50,950 nucleotides of DNA, taken from a virus. Below the pieces are notes generated by a model that saw nothing but the letters and a program-made list of their open reading frames with translations, ran no database searches and was not told where the DNA came from. Both the position numbers and the translations under genes were made by a program. The stretch lies in IMG/VR virus record IMGVR_UViG_3300025864_000004, positions 1 through 50,950 of that record; one strand, written 5' to 3'. Below, one piece after another: positions 38,228 to 46,096 of the stretch; positions within the stretch are counted from its first letter, which is position 1, and every line of letters begins with the position of its first letter.

Positions 38228-40395
38228 ATCTTCGCGACCCCCTTGTTTGGTAATAATTCTATTTCGTTGCTTATGTCTATTATACCACGACTATTCGTAA
38301 GTGGTCTTAGCGTACCCGCTATATCCATTCCACCTGCACCGCCTATTTTCTTGTGCGGCCTAAAGTGTGTGAAGACGGTACCGCTACCGGCTACCGAGGT
38401 CTTCGCCGTGGTCACTACACCGATGCCAAGGCCCGGTGGGCGGCCAGTGCCGATCACACCAGCAGCGCCCGTGGTCAGCGAGCCGATGCCGTGAACCCCT
38501 TCCCTGCCAGTCCCGGCGGTGGCCATGGCGGCAGTGCGGAGTGAGCCCGCGCCCGCGACCTTCTCTATCCCCGTCCCGATAGCCCTTGCCTTGGCAGTGG
38601 TGACGACTCCTACACCGTGATTCTGGAGATGGCCCGTACCGACGATTCGTGGTGCGCCGACCGTCAGCGCTCCGGTGCCGCTAGTCTTCTCGCTGCCGAT
38701 GCCCGCGATGCGAGCGGTACCCGTCGTGAGTGCGCCGACGCCCTCTGTGGACGACGTGACGGTGGCCTCGCCTACGCCAGCAACAGCAACCTTGCCCGTT
38801 GTGACGGTGCCCCAGCCCGAAACATCGGTACCGTCCCCGAAGAGGTCGAAGCCGTCAGGGATAACCAGCACGTCGCTTATGTAGTAGATGCCCTCGGGGA
38901 AGTAGAGCTGCGTGACACCGAGCGACACTGCTGCGGAGACAGCATCCTCGATGGCCGCAAGGTCATCAGTCGCACCGTCGCCAACAGCGCCGTAGTCCTT
39001 GACATTGACGGCATCGAGCCCGATCCCGGCGAGACTTGTCGCACCGACCCTTAGCGCACCGGCACCCGATATTGCGCCGGGCTCCGTCGCCGCGCCAGAG
39101 CCCGCAACCCGTGCGGCTCCGGCGGAGAGAGCGCCCGTACCAACAGCCCTGAGCTTCCCGACGCCCGCAACAGCCGATGCCGCTGACCTGAGCGTACCGC
39201 TGCCGACGAAGTGCGCGCTGCCGACGCCGGTAGCCTTCATCGCCGCAGCGGTGAGCGCACCCGCACCCGCAAAGTGGACCGCGCCGCTGCCGGTGGCCGT
39301 AGCCGTCCCGGTCGTCGCGGTACCAGTGCCGATGTTCCTGAGCTTGCCTGCCGCGCTGAGGCGAGCGGCCCCAGTCATCAGCGTGCCGCTGCCCGCCGTC
39401 TTCTCGCTGCCAACGCCTGCGGCCGTGGCCCTGGCTGTCGTGAGCGCACCAGAGCCGGAGACCTTCGGCGTGACGGTACCAGCCCCAGCGACGGACGCCT
39501 TGCCTGTCGTCAGTGCTCCCGTACCGGAGACGACCAGCTTTCCCGCTCCCGCCACAACCGCAGCGGCTACCAGCAGCACGGCAACGCCCTTGATGATGTG
39601 CTTGCCTGTGCCTGCGGCCTTGGCCGCGCCTGCGGTGAGCGTGCCCGTGCCCGAAATCTTTACGGTGCCGCTACCCGCTATCGCCGCAGCCCCGGCAGTG
39701 ACGGCACCGCTGCCGCCCGGCGTACCCCCTATTGTGTCGAAGTCGAGTTCGTCACCGTAGGCGGTGCCGCTAGAGTTCGTCGCGTAGGAACGGACGTGAT
39801 AGGTGGTGTCGGCGTCGAGCCCGGTCAGCTCGCTGGCGAAGTTGACGATGACGTTGCCGGTTCCCGCAATTGCAGCCTTGCCGGTGGTGAGCGTCCCGCC
39901 TCCGCCAAGGATAGTGTAGGTGACGGTGACTCTCACGAAGTCCAGCGACCACACCCTAGATGTGGTGGCGCTACCGGTGGCTGCTCGCGTCCTTACTCTC
40001 AGGCCTGTCGACCCGGTGGCGTTCAGTTCGCCTGCGGTCGGCAGGCTGGTGGTAATGGTCTGCGTGACCGTGTACTCGGTGTTGGTAGCAGCCGGTGTGC
40101 CCGTCGCCTCAGTACCTACGGCGGTAGTGCCGCCCTTGAAGAGCTGCACGCCGAAGACATTGCCTGTGATGAGGGCGCTGATCTTGTAGATGGACGCAAC
40201 GGCAACCTGGCTGATGATTGCGCCGGTAGGAATGGCGAACCCGAAGTCGGAGTAGTAGTTGAGGTCCGACTCATTCCTGACTACTGAGGTGATGGTGGCG
40301 AACGATGTGTCGTCAGCGTACCCGTAGGTCGGGTTCGTCCAGGCGACTGCCCCAGACTGGTATCCGGCTGGATAGTTGGGGCCGACGCTAGCCAT
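38224..40395 (-). CDS. Repeat-rich tail fibre protein, 723 aa
   Basis: Residues 1-162: beta module related to the start of the 655-aa protein. Residues ~178-223: second half of an Fn3-like domain (ELTGLDADTTYHVRSYATNS), whose first half closes the upstream 293-aa protein. Residues 230-460 and 527-680 hold about 18 repeats of ~20 aa with the consensus GTGALTTGAAxVAGTGxxxx. Between them, 462-525, is a pectate-lyase-3 cap (NVKDYGAVGDGATDD... LYFPEGIYYISD) with no beta-helix behind it. The C-terminus overlaps a promoter. Likely a long flexible fibre; the fold of the repeat is unknown to me. Confidence 0.72.
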   Translation of the reverse strand: MASVGPNYPAGYQSGAVAWTNPTYGYADDTSFATITSVVRNESDLNYYSDFGFAIPTGAIISQVAVASIYKISALITGNVFGVQLFKGGTTAVGTEATGTPAATNTEYTVTQTITTSLPTAGELNATGSTGLRVRTRAATGSATTSRVWSLDFVRVTVTYTILGGGGTLTTGKAAIAGTGNVIVNFASELTGLDADTTYHVRSYATNSSGTAYGDELDFDTIGGTPGGSGAVTAGAAAIAGSGTVKISGTGTLTAGAAKAAGTGKHIIKGVAVLLVAAAVVAGAGKLVVSGTGALTTGKASVAGAGTVTPKVSGSGALTTARATAAGVGSEKTAGSGTLMTGAARLSAAGKLRNIGTGTATTGTATATGSGAVHFAGAGALTAAAMKATGVGSAHFVGSGTLRSAASAVAGVGKLRAVGTGALSAGAARVAGSGAATEPGAISGAGALRVGATSLAGIGLDAVNVKDYGAVGDGATDDLAAIEDAVSAAVSLGVTQLYFPEGIYYISDVLVIPDGFDLFGDGTDVSGWGTVTTGKVAVAGVGEATVTSSTEGVGALTTGTARIAGIGSEKTSGTGALTVGAPRIVGTGHLQNHGVGVVTTAKARAIGTGIEKVAGAGSLRTAAMATAGTGREGVHGIGSLTTGAAGVIGTGRPPGLGIGVVTTAKTSVAGSGTVFTHFRPHKKIGGAGGMDIAGTLRPLTNSRGIIDISNEIELLPNKGVAKI
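38279..38303 (-). promoter_or_regulatory. Late promoter inside the end of the 723-aa gene
   Basis: The minus strand reads CACTTACGAATAGTCGTGG then TATAAT (complement of 38279-38284). It should drive the adaptor and tail genes from 38227. It has the AATAGTCGTGG extended -10 shared with 46097 and terS. Confidence 0.75.
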
Positions 40396-41276
40396 CAGTC
40401 GCTCGTGTGGCTATCTGCGATGGTCGGCGTGCCGGTCGTGTTCCAGCAGACTCCACGGGCGGTGATCGTCGCTCCGCCGTCGCTAGTTATGCTGCCTCCG
40501 CTGGTGGCCGAGTCGGCGGCGATAGCGCTGATGGCCGTGGTGGTGAGGGTGGGGGCGCTGGAGTCTGTGCTGGCAGCGAGTACACCGGCTGCGTAGTTGG
40601 CCGCCACGTCGCCCGACGTGAGGGCTGCCGAGTAGAGGCGCAGGGTGGCCGTTGAGTGAATGCAGTAGGTGAGCCAACCGGCATTGGCCCCAAGAGCACC
40701 CTTGATGAAAGCGGCTAGTGTCCCGCCCCCGATAGCAGCAGGTGTGCCAACCCCGGCACCGTCCACATACGCAGTCCAGTAACCGCCGCCTGCCGTGACC
40801 ACGATGTGGTGCATCGCGCCGTCGTCTATTGCTGCCGTCCCGTTCACGATGGCGTCAGTGCTCGCCACCACGAAGTGCGTCTCTAGATGATGCGAGGTAA
40901 CGCGGATGTCGACGGCGTTGGCGTAGCTGGAATCACACCAGCCCAGTATGCCGAGGCTTCCACCTGCGTTGGACGGTAGCGCCGACCACGTTTCAATAGA
41001 GAACGTCTTGGTCGCGAACGTGCTGTTGAGACCCAGGGTCAACGGTACGTCGTCGTTCGTGGCGTCGAACACCATCCGGTAGGGATCGCCAGATGTGCCG
41101 GACCCCGCCCATCCCGAGGAAGTCGTCCAACCGAATGTCGTAATCGAGCCGCTGTCGTAGCTGCCCTCCAGGTCGTCCCACACACTCGTTGGGTCGGCGT
41201 TGTTACCGGGCGCGGTACCAGCCTTAGCGAGCCTGCCGACGTACTCGGCGACCAGGTTGGCAGTGACGAGTGCCAT
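40395..41276 (-). CDS. LamG/concanavalin-like tail protein, 293 aa, ending in half an Fn3 domain
   Basis: Residues ~1-230 are a LamG-like jelly roll (FSIETWSALPSNAG, MHHIVVTAGGGYWTAYVDG, LRLYSAALTSGDVAANYAAG). Residues ~240-293 are the first half of an Fn3-like repeat (SATSGGSITSDGGATITARG, ending PTIADSHTSD). The stop overlaps the next start (TGATG). A carbohydrate-binding spike component is likely. Confidence 0.75.
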   Translation of the reverse strand: MALVTANLVAEYVGRLAKAGTAPGNNADPTSVWDDLEGSYDSGSITTFGWTTSSGWAGSGTSGDPYRMVFDATNDDVPLTLGLNSTFATKTFSIETWSALPSNAGGSLGILGWCDSSYANAVDIRVTSHHLETHFVVASTDAIVNGTAAIDDGAMHHIVVTAGGGYWTAYVDGAGVGTPAAIGGGTLAAFIKGALGANAGWLTYCIHSTATLRLYSAALTSGDVAANYAAGVLAASTDSSAPTLTTTAISAIAADSATSGGSITSDGGATITARGVCWNTTGTPTIADSHTSD

Positions 41277-42535
41277 CAGGGGCTCACGGTGTTGCCTGAG
41301 ACGGTGTTGCCTGAGCCGCTGACCGTCCAGTTGTCGGTGGGATCGCCGCCGGTCACGGTGTTGCTGGTGATGACGCAGTTGTCGCCGGTCGACTGGAAGA
41401 CGTAGGCACCTGCGTCGGCGGAGTGCGTGATGACGTTATCGGTGATGGTGCAGCCCGCGCCGCCATTGTTGACGAAGTAGGGCGACCATGAGCTGTGAAC
41501 GATGCTGTAGGGATCGTCGGTGCCGTCGATTGTGCAGCCGTGCATGGTGTTCGGGCCGGGAGCCTGGAAGTAGACCACCGCTTCCCTGCCGTCCGAGAAT
41601 GTGCAGTCCTGAACGATAACGTTGGCGGCACCCTTCTCTACGATGACGTTACCGTTCCACTGCGGGCTGGGACCGTAGCCGTGCCCGTAGAAGCGGCAAT
41701 TCTTCACCGTGCTGTAGCCTCCGCTCGGTGCCCCGTTGTCGGTGCGAGCCATGCCCGAGTAGTCGATGCTGGCGCACTCCCCGGGGTAGAATGTGCAGCC
41801 GTCGAAGTCGATGTTGTAGAAGGCGTTCTGGCTGCGCGTCGCGTTGGTGTAGTCGACCCACATCTCAATGGCGAAGTGGTGGCCGTCGATGGCCCACTCG
41901 CAGTTGTTGAAAGCGATGTCGTGGACGCTGGTCTCGCCGGATAGGGGGCTGGCCTTGATGGCCACGTTGACAAAGTTGTCCGCCTCATGGCCGCTGGCCG
42001 GTGTGCCTGCGTTGGCCTCGAAGTAGCAGTTGTCGAAGGTAATCCCAGAGACCGTCCAGTTCACGCCCTGCCAGGGGCCTCCGATGCAGACCATGATTGC
42101 GGGGTTCGGGTTATTCCCACCCACGTCCGTGCCCCCGCCCCCCGTGAATCGGCATCTCGCAAAGGTAGTGCCGCTGATGGTCTTGAGGGAGAAGCATTGG
42201 CCCGTCGCCCCGAGCTTGAGGTCGGTGAACGAGCCGTTACTGCCCGCGCTGATGGGACCCTTGATCCAAGCCGTCGATCCTGAGCCGATCAGGTTGGCAT
42301 AACTGGGAACGGTGAGCCGCGAGGCCAGATAATAGTCGCCCGGCGGGAAGTAGACGGGAGCGCTGCCAGCCGCCGTGATGGCGCTCTGGATGTGGGCCAC
42401 GTCATCGGTCGTGCCGTCGGCGTGCGCCCCGTAGTCCATGACGTTGAAGAACGGCACGAGTGTGTCGATGATGATGTCGGTGAACGTGCAGCCAGCGCCG
42501 TACTCCACGGTCCCGGCGATCCGTGATAGTGCCAT
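41276..42535 (-). CDS. Pectate-lyase-3-like tail spike, 419 aa
   Basis: A right-handed parallel beta-helix, the usual fold of capsule-degrading spikes. FFNVMDYGAHADGTTDD (near residue 30) and VYFPPGDYYLASRLTVP are the N-terminal cap. Then many short rungs (FDNCYFEAN, FYNIDFDGCTFYPG, VIVQDCTFSDG, CTITDNVITHS) run to GNTVSGNTVSP. The first 25 residues look like a beta-helix rung belonging to the preceding cap. ATG overlaps the previous stop (TAATG). Substrate unknown. Confidence 0.85.
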   Translation of the reverse strand: MALSRIAGTVEYGAGCTFTDIIIDTLVPFFNVMDYGAHADGTTDDVAHIQSAITAAGSAPVYFPPGDYYLASRLTVPSYANLIGSGSTAWIKGPISAGSNGSFTDLKLGATGQCFSLKTISGTTFARCRFTGGGGTDVGGNNPNPAIMVCIGGPWQGVNWTVSGITFDNCYFEANAGTPASGHEADNFVNVAIKASPLSGETSVHDIAFNNCEWAIDGHHFAIEMWVDYTNATRSQNAFYNIDFDGCTFYPGECASIDYSGMARTDNGAPSGGYSTVKNCRFYGHGYGPSPQWNGNVIVEKGAANVIVQDCTFSDGREAVVYFQAPGPNTMHGCTIDGTDDPYSIVHSSWSPYFVNNGGAGCTITDNVITHSADAGAYVFQSTGDNCVITSNTVTGGDPTDNWTVSGSGNTVSGNTVSP

Positions 42536-42879
42536 TACGAAGTCGCTCCCTGGAAGTGTGTATTGGCGGGCACCTGCAATGTGCTGCCCAGTTTGTAAAT
42601 ACCTACGGGGAAGAAAACGACTGCGCCCAGCGCCGCAGCGACGGTCGCGCGTATTGCAGACACGTCGTCGCTCACGCCGTCACCCCTGGCTCCGTAGTCC
42701 TTGACGTTGCATCCGACGGGGGTAGGCGTGGGCGTTGGGGTAGGGGTAGGCGTCGGAGTGGGGTGCGGCGTGGGGTGCGGCTTCTGGGGCTTCGCGGACG
42801 CAGATGCCCCGAACGCCGCAACGCCCCCGACGACGATCCCGACGTAGCTGATGAACTGCCTGCGCGTGATGCAGGCCAT
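42535..42879 (-). CDS. TAT-type signal, (PT)n linker and truncated pectate-lyase cap, 114 aa
   Basis: The N-terminus ITRRQF followed by a hydrophobic stretch and an ASASA-K site is a twin-arginine (TAT) signal peptide, which is odd for a phage tail gene. Then ~9 Pro-Thr pairs (residues ~35-53) and a pectate-lyase-3 cap: NVKDYGARGDGVSDD, VFFPVGIYKLGSTLQVPA, ending FQGATS. No beta-helix follows in this frame; the next gene continues it. It could be an exported, lysogeny-expressed protein or the front of a split spike. Confidence 0.7.
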   Translation of the reverse strand: MACITRRQFISYVGIVVGGVAAFGASASAKPQKPHPTPHPTPTPTPTPTPTPTPVGCNVKDYGARGDGVSDDVSAIRATVAAALGAVVFFPVGIYKLGSTLQVPANTHFQGATS

Positions 42880-42882
42880 GCC

Positions 42883-43323
42883 TTACGCCTGGTCTATAGG
42901 CACACTCAGGGTGAGGGCAGTGATGTCGACCTGAGAACCCGTGGCGATGACGGCGCTGTTGAGCACGAGGTCGTCGCCCGCTGTTCCGGAACACGTGCCC
43001 TGTAGCACGACGGCAGCCGAGCCGTTGATGACGCGGAAGTGGGTAGCGGCTGAGGCGTTGCCGGTGGCGTGCGGGTCGGAGACCGTAGCGGTGAGGGCGG
43101 CGTCCGAGGTGTGCGTGCCTGCCGTGTAGGAAGCAGCACCCCAGAATGCGCCTGCGGCGGCGCATGTGGCGACTTCCGTCGCGGCTGCGTCGTTGGCGTG
43201 GGTCGGCTCGGCGCCGGTGTAGATGACGAGAGTGCCGTTGCCGCCGGAATCGGCGAGGTCGGCGATGGTGTTGCAGGCAGCAGTTGCAGCAGCCTGGCTT
43301 ACTCTACAGTGGTGGGCGGCCAT
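42883..43323 (-). CDS. Phage structural protein (small tail/head component), 146 aa
   Basis: Resembles a widespread family of phage virion proteins: a helical start (AATAACNTIADLADSGGNG), then TLVIYTGAEPTHAND, ATHFRVINGSAAVVLQG and LVLNSAVIATGSQVDITALT. All are beta strands in the same order as in that family. ATG overlaps the previous stop (TAATG). Exact place in the virion unknown. Confidence 0.75.
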   Translation of the reverse strand: MAAHHCRVSQAAATAACNTIADLADSGGNGTLVIYTGAEPTHANDAAATEVATCAAAGAFWGAASYTAGTHTSDAALTATVSDPHATGNASAATHFRVINGSAAVVLQGTCSGTAGDDLVLNSAVIATGSQVDITALTLSVPIDQA

Positions 43324-43445
43324 TATTTATCACTCTCCTTTGAGTTGTCTGTCTTCGGCGGCGTGACGATTCCCACGCCTTTCATCTTTACCTTGAAGCC
43401 CCCAAAAAGCGGGATCACCGGGGCCTCTTTCTTTTCGTCTGCCAT
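43323..43445 (-). CDS. Hypothetical peptide, 40 aa
   Basis: The ATG follows GGAAGGGG and begins 1 nt after the preceding stop; its TAA overlaps the next ATG. A Lys-rich peptide, APVIPLFGGFKVKMKGVGIV in the middle, with no recognised family. It may be a small head or decoration protein. Confidence 0.58.
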   Translation of the reverse strand: MADEKKEAPVIPLFGGFKVKMKGVGIVTPPKTDNSKESDK

Positions 43446-43446
43446 G

Positions 43447-43782
43447 TCAGCCCCTTCCGATGAAGCCGCCGACCGTTACGAAGGCGCCCACGCTGGCACC
43501 ATCGCTAGTCAGGGTGAGAGCCGTGTTCGAGGCCAGCTTCTTGGGAGTCTTGAACATGACGTTAGACGCGCCGTTTATGCCGAGAGCGAGTTTCCACTTA
43601 GCGGTGGTGGTGCCCTGTTCAAGGGTGAAGGTTCTGGCGGTCGCCCCACCGAAGACCCCGATGTCCGTAATGTAAATCGCGAGACCCGTCCCCGGAGCGG
43701 CGACGAAGCTGGTATCTGCCCAAGCCGTGTCCTGTCCAAGCTCCACGCTGAACTCGTTGTTATTCCCGTGCTGTTGACTCAT
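43447..43782 (-). CDS. Small structural protein, 111 aa
   Basis: ATG with AAGGAGGG upstream. Strand-rich (GLAIYITDIGVFGGATARTF, ALTLTSDGASVGAFVTVGGF), compatible with a jelly-roll/Ig-type decoration or fibre-knob fold. Follows a hairpin after the 136-aa head gene. No specific family. Confidence 0.65.
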   Translation of the reverse strand: MSQQHGNNNEFSVELGQDTAWADTSFVAAPGTGLAIYITDIGVFGGATARTFTLEQGTTTAKWKLALGINGASNVMFKTPKKLASNTALTLTSDGASVGAFVTVGGFIGRG

Positions 43783-43845
43783 GTTCCCTCCTTGAGACCC
43801 TCGCGCTGGAACTTCTCAGCACCAGCAGGGTCGAGTTGAAGTAGT

Positions 43846-43874
43846 AGGGCGGGGAGCTTTACGCCCCCCGCCCT
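43846..43874 (-). terminator. 9-bp hairpin between head genes
   Basis: AGGGCGGGG (43846-43854) pairs perfectly with CCCCGCCCT (43866-43874) across an 11-nt loop. No U-run follows, so it may only partly terminate or may protect mRNA 3' ends, lowering expression of genes after the capsid proteins. Confidence 0.6.
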
Positions 43875-43881
43875 TGTAGTT

Positions 43882-44292
43882 TCAGTAACCGATTGCGAAG
43901 CCGGTCACAACGAAGCCGTCAACGACCTCGGTATCGTCGGCCGTCTTCACAAGGCCGGTAGTGCCGGCCGCAGCGTAGGTGGCCGCATAGACGTGGATCA
44001 CTCCGGTCGCTGGAGCGCCGTTTGTGGCGGGAATGTAGACTGCCGGATATGCCAGGTCGCCAGTAGTCCGCGCCGGATCGTGGAGCGCACTAACAACAGC
44101 CATAAGCACCTTGTTGGGAAACAGCGCCGACAGGTTGAGAGTAAATCCACCAACGGGGACCCTCCCCGTACCAGCGGTAGCCGTGAATGCCTTGATGGAA
44201 GCGCCAGGCATGTTCTTGATGCCGCCACAGGACTGGACCAGCTTATTGCTGAGACCAGTAACCTCTGCGACTGTCAGGGTAGTGTTAGCCAT
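43882..44292 (-). CDS. Probable capsid-associated protein, 136 aa
   Basis: The second head gene after the capsid, with an HNH gene in between. Strand-rich C-terminal half (VIHVYAATYAAAGTTGL), Gly/Ala/Thr composition. A decoration (head-stabilising) protein is the most likely role by place and size. GGAGGT supplied by the end of the HNH gene is its SD sequence. Confidence 0.62.
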   Translation of the reverse strand: MANTTLTVAEVTGLSNKLVQSCGGIKNMPGASIKAFTATAGTGRVPVGGFTLNLSALFPNKVLMAVVSALHDPARTTGDLAYPAVYIPATNGAPATGVIHVYAATYAAAGTTGLVKTADDTEVVDGFVVTGFAIGY

Positions 44293-44295
44293 GAC

Positions 44296-44613
44296 TCAGA
44301 CCTCCACCTTCATAGTATTCATAGTGCCAACCTCCTGTTTTGAATGGTATTCAGCGTGACAGTTTCTACAAAGCACAATGCACTTTGCTATTTCTCTGTT
44401 CAGCTTTTCCCAACTTACGTTGTTGTTCACAAGAACAGAGACAGCCTTGGCCTTCTTCTCGTCGCCCGTGTGGTGAAAGTCGAGGGCATCCGAACAAGCC
44501 TCGTAACCACACCACACGCACCCCGATTCCATCTTTACTTCCTTGATGTAAGCACGGCGAAGCAGTCGTCTTTCGTTGTTTGCAGCGCTCTGCTTATCCG
44601 AAGGCCAAGGCAT
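44296..44613 (-). CDS. HNH endonuclease gene inserted between head genes, 105 aa
   Basis: GCVWCGYEACSDALDFHHTG (near residue 31) and CIVLCRNCHAEYH (near 82) form an HNH domain with two zinc Cys pairs. The ATG at 44613 has no SD sequence. The last 8 codons have their own AGGAGG and ATG, which looks like the original leader of the downstream gene. This fits insertion of a homing gene next to the capsid gene. Confidence 0.85.
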   Translation of the reverse strand: MPWPSDKQSAANNERRLLRRAYIKEVKMESGCVWCGYEACSDALDFHHTGDEKKAKAVSVLVNNNVSWEKLNREIAKCIVLCRNCHAEYHSKQEVGTMNTMKVEV

Positions 44614-44623
44614 AAACTATCTG

Positions 44624-45925
44624 CTAAACCCAAGTAATATACTGGAGACTAGCGTGGCTCTTGGCACCGTCGAGAACCTTGACGCCCAGTTCACCGAGGT
44701 AACGCTGCTTCCAAGCATCGGTACCGTCAGGAGTGCTGGTGTCAATGCCCCACTCCATCTTCACGAAGGGACGGAACTCAGTCAGGAACACCTTCTTGGT
44801 GTTGATGATGAAGAGGTCCGACCTGGAACAGTTCATGCAGGGAACAAGCTCCATCTCGACGCCGAGGTCCGTTTCAAGGGACTTCAGCGCGCGACCCCAC
44901 TTGGTCTCCGCCTGCGTAATACGCACCTTGTCGGCACCGAACCCAGAAATGGTACGGATGTTGTTGGGATGAGAGACCAGAATAAGCGGGTCACTCATGT
45001 CGTTACCCACACTCATCAGGTTAGCAATAAGCTGACTGATGGCGCTCTCGGTGACCACCTTGGTAGCATAGTCAACAAGACCGTTCGTGTATGAGGCAGC
45101 AACGTTCTGGAACTGCTGGAAACCCTTCGTGGTGCGGGCGTAGGCGTCAGTACCCTGCCAGGCGTCAGCCTCGGTATCTGCACCCTGAGAAGCGGAGGCA
45201 CCGGGGTTGACGGCCCCATACAGAAGCATGGACTCAATCTCGTTCTTCAGCTCAACGAGCCTATTATCAAACTGACTCTGGAGAGAGTCGGCAGCAATAA
45301 GACGCTTGCTGGCGAGCTGTGAGCCAGAGACAGTCAGGTAGAAGTCCATGATCTGCGTGTAGTTAGCCGCAAGGGTAACGTCCGTGTACTTGTTCTCATC
45401 CGGCGAAGAACCTTCTTGCTTCGGAGAGGCAAGAATCTCGTAGGTGTCCGTCGCGGTATGAGCGGTGCTGCCCTCGTCGACTGTAGAGCCAACGGGCTGA
45501 GCGTAGTTACGTTTGACGGTAATGTCGCCAGCGGCCCCGGTGCCTACGGCCACCGTCACCCGCATAATCTCGTTAGCACCATAGGTGCCGACGGGAGTAG
45601 CTCTGGAGACGTTTCGGATCAGCGAACCAGCCTGAATCGTCAGGCCGATGCCGCTGGTGTTGCCACCGATTTTACCGGCCGTAGCAGAGCCGACAATCGC
45701 CGTGCCGCCCGTACCAGTGGGGGCATCGGAAACGAAGGTGCGGCCACGGGTGTTCGCCGTTTCCCACTCGTACTTGGTACCATCGACAGGCACCTTGGGG
45801 AAGCGGTCAACGAGCTGCGACTTAGCGCAGATCATCGGGTAGAGAACGCTGTCGATGTTTCGTGAAAAGGTGTTGGCAGTCTTATCGTAGGACGCTACAT
45901 CAACACCCGGAGTTGGATAGGCCAT
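44624..45925 (-). CDS. Major capsid protein, SU10/DUF5309-like, 433 aa
   Basis: Forms the icosahedral shell (HK97 fold). The sequence follows the SU10-like family: an N-terminal arm, KYEWETANTRGRTFVSDAP, then NYTQIMDFYLTVSGSQ, a spine helix NRLVELKNEIESMLLYGAVN, and a C-terminal VFLTEFRPFVKMEWGID part. It follows scaffold, has a strong SD sequence (AAAGGAGG), its own promoter and a long structured leader, all fitting the most abundant virion protein. Assignment to the family is from memory of its pattern. Confidence 0.9.
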   Translation of the reverse strand: MAYPTPGVDVASYDKTANTFSRNIDSVLYPMICAKSQLVDRFPKVPVDGTKYEWETANTRGRTFVSDAPTGTGGTAIVGSATAGKIGGNTSGIGLTIQAGSLIRNVSRATPVGTYGANEIMRVTVAVGTGAAGDITVKRNYAQPVGSTVDEGSTAHTATDTYEILASPKQEGSSPDENKYTDVTLAANYTQIMDFYLTVSGSQLASKRLIAADSLQSQFDNRLVELKNEIESMLLYGAVNPGASASQGADTEADAWQGTDAYARTTKGFQQFQNVAASYTNGLVDYATKVVTESAISQLIANLMSVGNDMSDPLILVSHPNNIRTISGFGADKVRITQAETKWGRALKSLETDLGVEMELVPCMNCSRSDLFIINTKKVFLTEFRPFVKMEWGIDTSTPDGTDAWKQRYLGELGVKVLDGAKSHASLQYITWV

Positions 45926-45934
45926 AGTTGATGA

Positions 45935-46017
45935 CCTCCTTTGTGTGCGCCAATTCGGCGCTTCATTGGTTCATGCACTGCGTGTTGCGAGCGACTCAGC
46001 ATGAACTCCAAAGGAGG
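45935..46017 (-). promoter_or_regulatory. Capsid mRNA leader with anti-Shine-Dalgarno
   Basis: The SD sequence CAAAGGAGG (complement of 45935-45943) is exactly complementary to CCTCCTTTG (complement of 46009-46017) 65 nt upstream in the same leader. Between them GCGCC-GAATT-GGCGC is a further hairpin. Pairing would hide the SD sequence; melting, a ribosome or a protein could release it. The translational control is inferred. Confidence 0.6.
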
Positions 46018-46096
46018 AGATTCGCTTACGTAATGTTACTCAAGCAAGGACCGGCATTGAGCTAACAATTACTTCGTCGTGTAAAGCTCTATCTCT

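Noticed and set aside
39211-40287. Plus-strand open frame of 358 codons
   Set aside because: Antisense shadow of the repetitive 723-aa tail gene; Arg/Gly-rich composition is a by-product of the repeats.
33170-42879. Diversity-generating retroelement acting on the tail genes
   Set aside because: No reverse transcriptase gene or template/variable repeat pair is present in the whole genome.
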